A stretch of 64,000 nt of DNA from Xylophilus sp. GOD-11R (GTDB lineage Bacteria > Pseudomonadota > Gammaproteobacteria > Burkholderiales > Burkholderiaceae_C), in NCBI RefSeq assembly GCF_033546935.1, contig NZ_CP137854.1, forward strand, positions 4,340,001 to 4,404,000. Direction: 5' to 3'. The notes beneath the pieces were generated by a model. That model saw only the letters and a program-made list of their open reading frames with translations. It searched no databases and was not told where the DNA came from. This document shows, piece by piece, positions 50,338 through 59,150 of this stretch (its first letter is position 1; each line of letters begins with the position of its first letter). Both the position numbers and the translations under genes were made by a program.

Positions 50338-51858
50338 ATGCAAAACGCCGACATCGTCGCCCTCCCCGCCACCGAAATGCGCCGCCTGATCGGCGCGCGC
50401 CAGCTCTCGCCGGTCGAACTGCTCGACGCCTGCATCGCCCGCATCGAGGCCGTCAATCCGTACGTGAACGCGGTCACCGCCACCTGTTTCGACCGCGCAC
50501 GCGGCGAGGCGCGCGCCGCCGAAGCCGCCGTCATGGCCGGCGAGCCGCTGGGCCTGCTGCACGGCCTGCCGCTGGGCGTGAAGGACCTGGAGAACACCGA
50601 AGGCCTGCTGACCACCTTCGGCTCGCCCATCTACCGTGCCAACGTGCCGTCCGCCGACAACGAACTCGTCGCCCGGCTGCGCGCGGCCGGCGCCATCGTC
50701 GCCGGCAAGACCAACGTGCCCGAGATGGGCGCCGGCGCCAACAGCTTCAATCCGGTCTGGGGCGCCACCGGCAATCCCTTCGACCCGCGATTGAACGCCG
50801 GCGGATCGTCCGGCGGGTCGGCCGCCGCGCTGGCGCTGGACATGCTGCCTGTCTGCACCGGCTCGGACACCGGCGGCTCGCTGCGCATACCGGCGGCCAA
50901 GTGCGGCATCGTCGGCTTCCGGCCCTCGCCGGGCGTGGTGCCCAGCGTGCGCAAGCCCCTGGGCTGGACGCCGATCTCGGTCGTCGGCCCCATGGGCCGC
51001 ACGGTGGCCGACGCCTGCCTGCAGATGGCTGCCACCGCCGGCATGTCGGCCGGTGATCCGCTGAGCTATCCGCTCGATCCGCTGTCGTTCCTGCTGCCGC
51101 AGCAGGTCGACCTGGGCACCTTGCGCGTGGGCTACACCGAGGACTTCGGTGCCTGCGCGGTCGACGACGGCATCCGGGCCGTCTTCCGGGAAAAGATCGC
51201 GGCGATGAAGCATCTGTTTCGCAGTTGCGAGCCGATCGCGCTGGACCTGGGCGAGGTGCATCGCTGCTTCGACGTGCTGCGGGCCGAGGCCTTCGTCGCC
51301 GGCATGCGCGAGGCCTATGAGCGCGATCCGGGCAGCCTGGGGCCGAACCCGCGCGCCAACTACGAGATGGGCGCGGCGATGAGCCTGGTCGACAGCGCGT
51401 GGGCGCAGGCCGAGCAGACGCGCATCTTGAAGCGCTTTCAGGCGGCGTACCGCGAGTACGACGTGATCCTGGCGCCGGTCACGCCGGTGTCGCCGTTTCC
51501 GTGGACCCAGCCGCATGCGGCGGTCATCAATGGGGAGCAGCAGGAAAACTACTACCGGTGGCTGTCTCTGACCTATGTGACCACGCTGACCACGCATCCT
51601 TCGCTGGCTCTTCCCTGTGGCGTGGATACGGCTGGGTTGCCGTTCGGGCTGCAAGTGGTGGGAGGGTTCCGGGAGGATCGGTTCACCCTGGGGGTGGGGT
51701 ATGCGATGGAGCAGGCTTTTGCCTCTTCCGAACTGCTGCGCAGGCCCTTGCCGGATGCTTCTTTGCTTCGGGTTTATGAGCCGGGGTTGAGGTCTATCGT
51801 GACGGCGCCGGCTGTGTTGGATGCTGTGGGGTCCGGGGGGAACGTTTCGGCGGTTTGA
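50338..51858 (+). CDS. amidase-signature-family amidase
   Basis: 506 aa. Ser-cisSer-Lys triad region: Lys in LPLGVKDLENTEG, Gly/Ser-rich NAGGSSGGSAAALAL, and nucleophile Ser in GSDTGGSLRIPAA. C-terminal blocks ILAPVTPVSPFP and LPFGLQVVGGF. Hydrolyses a carboxamide to acid and ammonia; last gene of the D-serine operon, 34 nt after DSD1. The 5' half uses the C-ending codons of the window, but from about 51,500 on codons increasingly end in G or T (GGG, TTT, GCT), mirroring the convergent GST gene across the inverted repeat. Confidence 0.92.
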   Translation: MQNADIVALPATEMRRLIGARQLSPVELLDACIARIEAVNPYVNAVTATCFDRARGEARAAEAAVMAGEPLGLLHGLPLGVKDLENTEGLLTTFGSPIYRANVPSADNELVARLRAAGAIVAGKTNVPEMGAGANSFNPVWGATGNPFDPRLNAGGSSGGSAAALALDMLPVCTGSDTGGSLRIPAAKCGIVGFRPSPGVVPSVRKPLGWTPISVVGPMGRTVADACLQMAATAGMSAGDPLSYPLDPLSFLLPQQVDLGTLRVGYTEDFGACAVDDGIRAVFREKIAAMKHLFRSCEPIALDLGEVHRCFDVLRAEAFVAGMREAYERDPGSLGPNPRANYEMGAAMSLVDSAWAQAEQTRILKRFQAAYREYDVILAPVTPVSPFPWTQPHAAVINGEQQENYYRWLSLTYVTTLTTHPSLALPCGVDTAGLPFGLQVVGGFREDRFTLGVGYAMEQAFASSELLRRPLPDASLLRVYEPGLRSIVTAPAVLDAVGSGGNVSAV

Positions 51859-51870
51859 TTCGGTGCGGGC

Positions 51871-51917
51871 TGGGCCTGGCCTGGCCTTGCCTGGCCCTGC
51901 TTGGCCTTGCTTGGCCG
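51871..51917 (+). repeat. 10-bp tandem repeat, about five copies
   Basis: Units in exact 10-base register: tgggcctggc, ctggccttgc, ctggccctgc, ttggccttgc, ttggccg. Located 13 nt after the amidase stop. Confidence 0.7.
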
Positions 51918-51950
51918 TGAGCGGTAATTGTTTTTCTTCTACTGAACGTA

Positions 51951-52222
51951 GGGTGGAGCTGGGGGCTTGCGCGCCCCCAGACCCGCGGTAACTTTTTTTT
52001 CGCGAAAAAAAAGTCACCAAAAAAACGCTAAGACGAGCTCGAGGCTCGGTCGGGCCATTGCTTCGCTCGGCCTGGGGAATGTGCCTTCGAACGCTCTAGC
52101 GGCAACAGTTTGGACAAGGGTTGATCCAGCGCCTTGGCCCCTGCTTCGCAGGGTCGGGGCTGAGAGGGTAAGGACAGGCGACCGCACTGAGCACGGTGAG
52201 GGGGCCGCGTACGTTCGATCGC
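51951..52222 (+). repeat. long inverted repeat, left arm
   Basis: This arm reappears as its reverse complement at about 52380-52663. Matching landmarks are GGGTGGAGCTGGGGGC, GCCCCCAGACCCGCGGTAAC, GACGAGCTCGA, GGGCCATTGCTTCGCTCGG, CTGGGGAATGTGCCTTCGAA, GGCAACAGTTTGGACAAGGG and GAGGGGGCCGCG. It also contains its own small hairpin (TTTTTTTTCGCGAAAAAAAA, 51993-52012). Confidence 0.85.
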
Positions 52223-52379
52223 CATGCGCGTTGCTCGCATGGGCTGAACCGCACTGGCGGGTCGAATGGGAGATTTCTCGCGACCGCTAGCCGGCCGCGA
52301 AGTGGGCGCACGGACCACATCGGCGAGCGGGGCGAATGCATGCGATTTGATCGCTCCGGCCGCACCAGGGCGCGCATTG

Positions 52380-52663
52380 AGCGTGGCGATCGAATCAGCG
52401 CGGCCCCCTCAACGTGCTCAGTGCGGTCGCCTGTTCTTATCCTCTCAGCCTCGACCCGCGCAGCGGGGCCATGGCTTTGGATCGACCCTTGTCCAAACTG
52501 TTGCCGTTAGAGCGTTCGAAGGCACATTCCCCAGGCCGAGCGAAGCAATGGCCCGACCGAGCTTCGAGCTCGTCTTCAAGGGTTTTTCTTTGGTGACTTT
52601 CTTTTGTCCCAACAAAAGAAAGTTACCGCGGGTCTGGGGGCGCGCAAGCCCCCAGCTCCACCC
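52380..52663 (-). repeat. long inverted repeat, right arm
   Basis: Reverse complement of the left arm, imperfect, with about 160 bp of less similar sequence between the arms. The outer end is CCCAGCTCCACCC. It contains a second small hairpin, CTTTCTTTTG-N-CAAAAGAAAG, in the same position as the A/T hairpin of the left arm. Confidence 0.85.
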
Positions 52664-52716
52664 TCTGCAAAGAGAAGAAAAAAAGCAAACAGCCAGCTCA
52701 GCAAGAGCAGAAAACC

Positions 52717-53346
52717 TCAAACCAGCTGAGCATCCAAAACCCCTTTGGCCCCCGCCCTCTCAGCCAACCCTCGAAACCACCGATCCAGATTCGGCCGCCC
52801 AGCAACAGCAGAAGAAGCAAACGGCAAAGCCCCCCACCGATGCACATCGCAAGCAACCGGAATATCCGCCATGGAGAACGAATCCCCCGACAGATAAGCC
52901 CTACCCGCCAGATGCCGATCCAGCAAATCGAGCAAAGGCTCCATGGAAGCCACGGAAGCAGCCACGACCGACTCGTCCCGCAACTCCGGCGCAGTCCGGA
53001 TCAGCTGAAAGAACGCCCCCCGCCCGGCAGGATTCAGACTGGTCTGCTGCCAGTCCATCCACCGCTCCGCATCGAACCGCGCCGCCAGCCCTTCCGGGTA
53101 CAACCGCCCCGGCGCATACCGCGCACAGAGATACCGGACGATCACGTTCGACTCCCACAGCAGCACCTCGCCGTCTTCGAGCAAAGGCACCAGCCCGTTG
53201 GGATTGCGCGCCAGGTAATCGGCCTCGCGCACCAGCCCGAACTGCCCACCCGCATCGGTACGCTGCACCGCCAGTTCGAGCTCCTGCAAGGTCCAGACGA
53301 CCTTGCGCACATTGATCGACGAGATCCGCCCCCAGACGCGCAACAC
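52717..53346 (-). CDS. glutathione S-transferase
   Basis: 209 aa from GTG 53346 (TTG 53343 is also possible). Thioredoxin-like N-domain with INVRKVVWTLQELELA, the glutathione-site cis-Pro region NGLVPLLEDGEVLLWESNVIVRYL, and the helical C-domain with FSMADIPVACDVHRW. Encoded 11 nt after the aminotransferase on the same strand. The 3' third is rich in G/T-ending codons, unlike the 5' part and neighbouring genes. Confidence 0.9.
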   Translation of the reverse strand: MLRVWGRISSINVRKVVWTLQELELAVQRTDAGGQFGLVREADYLARNPNGLVPLLEDGEVLLWESNVIVRYLCARYAPGRLYPEGLAARFDAERWMDWQQTSLNPAGRGAFFQLIRTAPELRDESVVAASVASMEPLLDLLDRHLAGRAYLSGDSFSMADIPVACDVHRWGALPFASSAVAGRPNLDRWFRGLAERAGAKGVLDAQLV

Positions 53347-53357
53347 GGGCCGCGACC

Positions 53358-54569
53358 TCAGGCCGGCGCCATCGCGGCGTCGCGCTCGGCGGTGGACAGC
53401 CGGTCGAGCGACTCGCGCACGGCAGCCGCCAGCGCCGCGATGCCCGCGTCGATCTGCGCCGAGGTGGCCGTCACGAAGGACAAGCGCAGCGTGCGGTCGT
53501 CGGCCTGGCCGGCATAGAAGGGCTCGCCGGGCACGAAGGCCACGCCCTTTTCCACCGCGCGCGGCAACAGGGCCGTGGCCGACAGCCCCACGGGCAGCCG
53601 CGCCCACAGGAACATGCCGCCGGCCGGCCGGTTCCACGTCACCCCCAGGCCGTCCATCTCGCGCGACAGGGCGGCGAGCATCGCATCGCGCTTGCCCTGG
53701 TAGAGCGATCGGATGGTGGGCACGTGGCGGTCCAGGAAACCGTCCTTCAGCACCTCGGCCACGACGCGCTGGTTGAAGCTCGGGCTGTGCAGGTCGGCCG
53801 CCTGCTTGGCCATGGTGAGGCGGTAGTGGATGTCCGCCGGGGCCACCAGAAAGCCCAGACGCAGCCCGGGCGCGAGCACCTTGGAGAAGGAGCCCATGTA
53901 GAGCGTGTTCTCGGGGTGGCGCGACGCCAGCGGGGCCGGCGGCGGTGCGTCGAACCACAGTTCGCCGTAAGGGTTGTCTTCGAGCACCGGCACCTGCGCG
54001 CGGACGGCCGCCTCGGCGACGGCGGCGCGGCGCGCCTCGTCCATGGTGCGGCCGGTGGGGTTCTGGAAGTTGGGCAGGGCGTAGAGAAAGCGCGCGCCCG
54101 GGGCCTTGGCTTCGAAGTCGTCGACGATCACGCCGGACTCGTCGCTGGCCACGCCGACGACCGTCGGCTCCATCGGCTGGAAGGCTTGCAGCGCGCCCAG
54201 GTAGGTGGGCGTTTCCACCAGGATGTTGCTGCCCGGATCGATCAGCACCTTGGCCGCCAGGTCCAGGCCTTGTTGGGAGCCGGTGGTGATCAGCACGTTG
54301 GCCGGATCGACCCTCCACGGCAGCGAGGCCGCGACCATTTCGCGCAGCGCGGGCAGGCCTTCGGTGGTGGCGTACTGCAGCGAGCCGCGCGCGTCGGCGG
54401 CAGTCAGGACCTTGTCGCAGGCGACAGCGAAGGCCTCGACCGGAAACGCGTCCGGCGACGGCAGGCCGCCGGCGAAACTGATGATGCCGGGCCGCTCGGT
54501 GAGCTTGAGCAGGTCGCGGATCGCGGAAGACGTCATCTTGCGGGTACGTGCCGCCAGGGTCCAGGTCAT
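53358..54569 (-). CDS. PLP-dependent aminotransferase (2-aminoadipate/LysN-like)
   Basis: 403 aa fold-type-I aminotransferase. LLKLTERPGIISFAGGLPSPDAFP at the N-terminus, the PLP-contact PNFQNPTGRTM, VLEDNPYGELWF, and the Schiff-base Lys in MGSFSKVLAPGLRLGFL. This is the MocR-domain-like subgroup (2-aminoadipate:2-oxoglutarate and aromatic aminotransferases). It heads a two-gene operon with the GST. Its promoter region has three ACAGT-type repeats. Confidence 0.92.
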   Translation of the reverse strand: MTWTLAARTRKMTSSAIRDLLKLTERPGIISFAGGLPSPDAFPVEAFAVACDKVLTAADARGSLQYATTEGLPALREMVAASLPWRVDPANVLITTGSQQGLDLAAKVLIDPGSNILVETPTYLGALQAFQPMEPTVVGVASDESGVIVDDFEAKAPGARFLYALPNFQNPTGRTMDEARRAAVAEAAVRAQVPVLEDNPYGELWFDAPPPAPLASRHPENTLYMGSFSKVLAPGLRLGFLVAPADIHYRLTMAKQAADLHSPSFNQRVVAEVLKDGFLDRHVPTIRSLYQGKRDAMLAALSREMDGLGVTWNRPAGGMFLWARLPVGLSATALLPRAVEKGVAFVPGEPFYAGQADDRTLRLSFVTATSAQIDAGIAALAAAVRESLDRLSTAERDAAMAPA

Positions 54570-54671
54570 GGGAGAAATCCTCGGGAATGCAGGAGGCGCC
54601 GTAGTCGAAAAGCAGGGAATGCAGAGGGCCCGGGCGCCTTGGGGATGCCCATTTTAAAGAGAGCGACCATC

Positions 54672-54713
54672 ACAGTACCAATACAGTTGATCCGACAAGC
54701 GCGCAATCTGTAT
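54672..54713. promoter_or_regulatory. repeated ACAGT/ACTGT motifs before the aminotransferase
   Basis: ACAGTA (54672-54677), TACAGT (54682-54687) and, inverted, CTGTAT (54708-54713). Clustered half-sites like these occur before MocR-regulated aminotransferase genes, but no MocR gene is in the window. Confidence 0.35.
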
Positions 54714-54822
54714 CCATCGGCTTGTCGGCACAGGGCCATTCGCGGTCTGTCACATTAGAGGGTTTCCCCCACGCCTCGCGCGGCCCCTTGCCCGGTTGCG
54801 AGCCGAACTCCCTCTTCGCTCC

Positions 54823-56805
54823 GTGACCAAGCACACCCCCACCGAACACATCGATACCGCGGCGCCCGCCGCCGACGCCCTGGCCGCCCAGGTCCGCCAA
54901 CTCAACGATCTGCTCGCGCGCAGCCGTGCCACGCTGATCAAGACCGACACCACCGTCGCCTATAGCGTGAAGGGCGAGGTCACCGTCGACGGCCACCGGG
55001 TCGAATACGCGCTGATTCCGCCCGACGGCGTGCTCGCCCAGCTCAACCGCTGGGTCAAGATGGCGCCGCACAAGCAGGTGGCGGCCTTGGCCGAACGCCT
55101 GCACGAGCACACCGCCGCCGACTTCGAACGCGAGGTGACCGGCTTCGTGATGAACGCCTTGCGCCGCGCCGCCGGCGCCGGCGTGGAAACCGGCGCCTAC
55201 TGCTGGGACGCGCTGCAGCGTCCGCGCGAACGCGCCGACATCGCTTTCCAGCTGGCGCTCGACCGCATCGACGCCGCCGCCGTGCAGCGCAAGGCGAGCC
55301 TGGCGGCCGACCGCACCCGCGAATCGATCAACCTGGCACGGTTTCCCGACACCTTCCGCGCCGCCGCCGGCATGCGCCGCAAGATCATCGCCCTGCTCGG
55401 GCCGACCAATTCCGGCAAGACCCACGAAGCGATGCTCGCCCTGCAATCGGCCAAGTCGGGCGTGTACCTGGCGCCGCTGCGGCTGCTGGCGCTGGAGAAC
55501 TACGAGCGCCTGCGCGCGGCCGGCGTCGCGGTGAGCCTGATCACCGGCGAAGAGCGCCGGGTACAGGCGGGCGCGAGCCACATCGCCAGCACCGTCGAGA
55601 TGCTCGACGTGCAGACGCCGGTGGACGTGGCGGTGATCGACGAGATTCAGATGCTCGGCGACGCCGACCGGGGCGCCGCCTGGACCGCCGCCGTCTGCGG
55701 CGTGCCGGCCGCCACCGTCTACCTGGTGGGCTCGGCAGCGGCGCGCGCGGCGATCGAATCGCTCGCCGGGCGGCTGGGCTGCGAATGCGAGGTGCGCATC
55801 CTCGACCGCAAGTCGAAGCTCGCCATGGGCGAGAAGCCGCTCGAATCGCTGCGCCAACTCAAGGCCGGCGACGCGGTCATTGCCTTCTCGCGCCGTGAGG
55901 TGCTGCAACTGGCCGAACAGGTGTCGCAAGCCGGCTTCTCGGTGGCGACCATCTACGGCAATTTGTCGCCCGAAGTGCGCCGGGCCCAGGCCGAGGCCTT
56001 TCGCAGCGGACAAGCGCAGGTCGTCGTGGCCACCGACGCGATCGGCATGGGTCTGAACCTGCCGATCGCACGCGTCATCTTCACCACCGCCACCAAGTAC
56101 GACGGCACCGAAGACGGCCCCGTCCCCGCCTGGCTGGTGCAACAGATCGGCGGGCGCGCCGGCCGTTTCGGCCTGGCCGAAACCGGCACGGTGCTGGGCC
56201 TGGGCGGGCCGGTGCACAAGGCGATCCGCAAGCTGCTGGCAGCACCCCTGGAGCCGATTCCGCGCACCGGCTTCTACGTGGCGCCGTCGATGGAACACCT
56301 GACGCAGATCGGCCGCGTGACCGGCGAGCAGCGCCTGCTGGAACTGCTGGCGCTGTTCCGCCGCAACATCGACGTCCACGACGTGTTCTTCGTGCCGACC
56401 TCGCTGGCCGAGCAGTCCGAACGCGCCCGCTGGCTCGACGGCACCCGCATGACGCTGGAACAGCGCTTCCTGTTCTCGCTGGTGCCGCTGGCCACCCGCA
56501 TACCGAAGTTCCAGACACTGCTGTGGACCTGGGCGCGCGCGGTGGAGCAACAGCGGCCCTCGCGCATCGACGCGGTTGGCCTGCGCGAAGGCCGCAGTTC
56601 CTTGCAGGACGCCGAGGATGCCTGCCGCACCTACTCGGCCTATGCCTGGTTGTCCTACCGCATGCCCGAGCTGTTTCCGGAAGGCGCGGCGGCGGTGGAG
56701 ATGGCGGTCGAGGCGTCGATCTTCGTCAACGACATGCTGAAGCGGCAGAACCGGGGCGGCGAGCGCCAGCACCGGCGGGCGCGGGCGCCGCAGTTGGCGC
56801 GCTGA
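54823..56805 (+). CDS. SUV3-like DExH RNA/DNA helicase
   Basis: 660 aa from GTG 54823; TTG 54796 would add nine residues and neither has a strong ribosome site. Helicase core: Walker A ALLGPTNSGKTHEAML, Walker B VAVIDEIQMLGD, motif III-like YLVGSAAARAA, and the C-terminal QQIGGRAGRFGLAE. The DEIQ box and GRAGRFG are diagnostic of the SUV3 family, known for mitochondrial RNA degradation; bacterial members are little studied. A long N-terminal helical domain (1-190) precedes the core. The C-terminal tail is basic (KRQNRGGERQHRRAR). Monocistronic. Confidence 0.88.
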   Translation: MTKHTPTEHIDTAAPAADALAAQVRQLNDLLARSRATLIKTDTTVAYSVKGEVTVDGHRVEYALIPPDGVLAQLNRWVKMAPHKQVAALAERLHEHTAADFEREVTGFVMNALRRAAGAGVETGAYCWDALQRPRERADIAFQLALDRIDAAAVQRKASLAADRTRESINLARFPDTFRAAAGMRRKIIALLGPTNSGKTHEAMLALQSAKSGVYLAPLRLLALENYERLRAAGVAVSLITGEERRVQAGASHIASTVEMLDVQTPVDVAVIDEIQMLGDADRGAAWTAAVCGVPAATVYLVGSAAARAAIESLAGRLGCECEVRILDRKSKLAMGEKPLESLRQLKAGDAVIAFSRREVLQLAEQVSQAGFSVATIYGNLSPEVRRAQAEAFRSGQAQVVVATDAIGMGLNLPIARVIFTTATKYDGTEDGPVPAWLVQQIGGRAGRFGLAETGTVLGLGGPVHKAIRKLLAAPLEPIPRTGFYVAPSMEHLTQIGRVTGEQRLLELLALFRRNIDVHDVFFVPTSLAEQSERARWLDGTRMTLEQRFLFSLVPLATRIPKFQTLLWTWARAVEQQRPSRIDAVGLREGRSSLQDAEDACRTYSAYAWLSYRMPELFPEGAAAVEMAVEASIFVNDMLKRQNRGGERQHRRARAPQLAR

Positions 56806-56873
56806 GCGGCGCCTACGCGGAGCCGGGCCGCGTTGTAAAGGGATGACACAGGGGATCGCCGGGGATTCGTAGT

Positions 56874-56894
56874 GTTGTTGCAACGTGCAACAAC
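56874..56894. promoter_or_regulatory. perfect 9-3-9 palindrome before the TonB receptor
   Basis: GTTGTTGCA (56874-56882), ACG, TGCAACAAC (56886-56894). Arms match fully. It ends 4 nt before the Fur box and overlaps the probable promoter, suggesting a second regulator. Confidence 0.65.
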
Positions 56895-56898
56895 TTAC

Positions 56899-56917
56899 AA
56901 TGAGAACCGTTCGTATT
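56899..56917. promoter_or_regulatory. Fur box
   Basis: AATGAGAACCGTTCGTATT resembles the beta-proteobacterial Fur consensus built on AATGAGAAT-type half-sites. It is 64 nt before the receptor start, implying iron repression. Confidence 0.65.
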
Positions 56918-56981
56918 TCTTTTACGAGAAATACACAACGTTTTCCGGCCGACGCCGCCTTCGCATCTTCCCGACAGTTCC

Positions 56982-59150
56982 ATGACAAAAACGCCTTCCC
57001 GGTCCGTCCGTTTCCAGACCACTCCCGTCGCCGCCATCGCCCGCCACATGCTGGGCCTGGGCGTCGTGATCGCCGCCAGCGGCGCCGGAGCGCAGACCGT
57101 CGACACCAACATCAGGCTCAAGGACACCAACGTCGCCGACCAGGCACAAGCCATCGGCGGCCTGCAGAAGACCTACTCCGGCGGCCAGTTCGCCCGCGGC
57201 GGCGACCTCGGCATCCTGGGCCGCACCGACCTGATGAACGTGCCTTTCAGCACGACCAACTACACCTCGGAGCTGATCGAGAACCAGCAGGCCCTGACCA
57301 TCTCCGACGTGGTCATGAACGACGCCTCGGTGCGTACGCTGCAGACCCGCGGCGGCTACGGCGACGACTTCCAGATCCGCGGCTACTCGGTCGGCTCGCG
57401 CGACGTGGCCATGAACGGCCTGTACGGCCTGTCGCCCGCCACCCGCATGCCGGTCGAAATGCTCGAACGCGTCGAGGTGCTCAAGGGCCCGGGCGCCTTC
57501 ACCAACGGCACCGGCCCGAGCGGCAGCATCGGCGGCGCGATCAACGTGGTGACCAAGCGCGCCAGCGACGTGCCCCTGACCCGCCTGACCACCACCTACA
57601 TGGGCAAGGCCCAGTTCGGCACCCACCTCGACGTGGGCCGCCGCTTCGGCGAAAACAACGAATGGGGCATCCGCGCCAACGGCGTGTGGCGCAACGGCGA
57701 AGGCAACATCGACGGCGGCCGCCAGCGCGTGGGCCTGGGCTCGCTGGGCATCGACTACGCCGGCACCCGCCTGCGCTGGTCCGCCGACCTGCTCTACTCG
57801 GAAAACAAGAGCGTCGAGCTGCGTCCGCAGATCGGTTTTCGCGCCGGCATCACGCAAGTGCCCGACGTGCCGGACACCCGCTCCAGCTTCTACCCGGGCG
57901 TGCAGCTGACCGACAAGGCCAAGACCGCGATCACCCGGGCCGAGTTCGACCTGAACGACCGCACCACTCTCTACGGCGGCATCGGCTACAGCGAAACCTC
58001 GAGCAACCAGAACTTCCCGACCGCGGTGACGCGCCCGACCGACCTGCGAGTGAACTCGGCAGGCAACTTCTCGGTCAACAACGGCTACTACGACGAATAC
58101 AACAAGACGTCTTCCGGGGAAGTCGGCGTACGCACCAAATTCGCCACCGGCTCGGTCGGCCACACCCTGGTGGTGTCGGCCAACGGCCTGCAGCGTGAAA
58201 CCGGCTACTTCTACCAGCTGACCACCACGCCGGTCGCATCGAACATCTACAACCCGTCGCCGCTGCCGGCCATCACCTTTCCGCGCCTGGACCCGAGCAA
58301 GACAGCCGATCTGCGTCTCTACAGCTTCGCGGTGGCCGACACCATGGCCTTCTTCGACGACCGCCTGCTGTTCACGCTGGGCCTGCGCAACCAGACCATC
58401 GACCAGAAAAGCGTGAATGGCTCCACCGCCTACAACGCCAGCGAAGTCACGCCGCTGGTCGGCCTGGTATTCAAGACGGACGCCAACACCTCGGTGTATT
58501 TCAATTACACCGCCGGCCTGCAGCAGGGTGCCGTCGCCGGCCCGACGCTGAGCAACCGCGGCGAGGTGTTCTCGCCCCAGAAGTCGCGCCAGAAGGAAAT
58601 CGGCATCAAGCGTGACTGGGGCACCCTGATCACGCAGGCCGCGCTGTACGAGATCGAGCGCCCGAGCAGCATCACCGAGAACAACGTGCTGAGCTACGGC
58701 GGCAAGCAGCGCAATCGCGGCCTCGAACTGTCGGCCTACGGCGAAGTGGTGCGCGGCCTGCGCGCCTCCGCCAGCGCCTCGTTCAACGACGCCAAGCTGG
58801 TGCGCACCGCCAGCGGCACCAACCAGGGCAACGACGCCAACGGCGTGCCGGACCGCACCTTCAACGCCGGCCTCGACTGGGACACGCCGTGGGTGCAGGG
58901 CCTGAGCCTGAACGGCCGCGTCATCAACACCTCCAAGGTCTACTACGACGCCGCCAACCTGCTGCGCATGCCCGCCTGGACCCGCGTGGACCTGGGCGCG
59001 CGCTATGCAACGCGCGTGGCCAACAAGGCCGTGGTGTTTCGTGCCAACCTGGAAAACGTCGCCAACAAGGACTACTGGGTGACCACCACCAGCTACGCCA
59101 CCGTCGGCGCGCCGCGCACCCTGATGCTGTCGGCCGCGATCGACTTCTAA
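56982..59150 (+). CDS. TonB-dependent siderophore receptor
   Basis: 722 aa outer-membrane beta-barrel. Signal peptide ending GAGAQ, then an N-terminal plug domain with ALTISDVVMNDASVRTL, FQIRGYSVGSRDVAMNGLYG and MLERVEVLKGPGAFTNG (plug hallmark), NVVTKRAS, and a C-terminal barrel finishing LMLSAAIDF with terminal Phe as required for outer-membrane insertion. Siderophore-receptor subfamily (FhuA/FpvA-like). Controlled by a Fur box and a palindrome. The stop overlaps that of the convergent peptidase. Confidence 0.94.
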   Translation: MTKTPSRSVRFQTTPVAAIARHMLGLGVVIAASGAGAQTVDTNIRLKDTNVADQAQAIGGLQKTYSGGQFARGGDLGILGRTDLMNVPFSTTNYTSELIENQQALTISDVVMNDASVRTLQTRGGYGDDFQIRGYSVGSRDVAMNGLYGLSPATRMPVEMLERVEVLKGPGAFTNGTGPSGSIGGAINVVTKRASDVPLTRLTTTYMGKAQFGTHLDVGRRFGENNEWGIRANGVWRNGEGNIDGGRQRVGLGSLGIDYAGTRLRWSADLLYSENKSVELRPQIGFRAGITQVPDVPDTRSSFYPGVQLTDKAKTAITRAEFDLNDRTTLYGGIGYSETSSNQNFPTAVTRPTDLRVNSAGNFSVNNGYYDEYNKTSSGEVGVRTKFATGSVGHTLVVSANGLQRETGYFYQLTTTPVASNIYNPSPLPAITFPRLDPSKTADLRLYSFAVADTMAFFDDRLLFTLGLRNQTIDQKSVNGSTAYNASEVTPLVGLVFKTDANTSVYFNYTAGLQQGAVAGPTLSNRGEVFSPQKSRQKEIGIKRDWGTLITQAALYEIERPSSITENNVLSYGGKQRNRGLELSAYGEVVRGLRASASASFNDAKLVRTASGTNQGNDANGVPDRTFNAGLDWDTPWVQGLSLNGRVINTSKVYYDAANLLRMPAWTRVDLGARYATRVANKAVVFRANLENVANKDYWVTTTSYATVGAPRTLMLSAAIDF

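Larger units (their letters stand above)
51859..52716. other. 858-bp gene-free region with repeats
   Basis: No convincing gene. It contains a 10-bp tandem repeat (51871-51917) and a large imperfect inverted repeat (about 51951-52663). Frames that remain open across it have no family resemblance and run antisense to each other through the two arms. Confidence 0.7.

Noticed and set aside
51399..51779. 126-codon off-frame ORF inside the amidase
   Set aside because: Caused by the G/T-rich codon drift; the amidase frame keeps conserved blocks through its C-terminus.
51951..52663. Insertion sequence or integron
   Set aside because: No transposase or integrase frame, no clear target duplication seen; kept as an inverted repeat only.
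52266..53315. 349-codon plus-strand frame across the inverted repeat and GST
   Set aside because: Low-complexity Pro/Thr/Gln composition antisense to GST; no domain.
54670..56988. 772-codon minus-strand frame opposite the SUV3-like helicase
   Set aside because: Antisense shadow; the helicase has complete Walker and GRAGRFG motifs.
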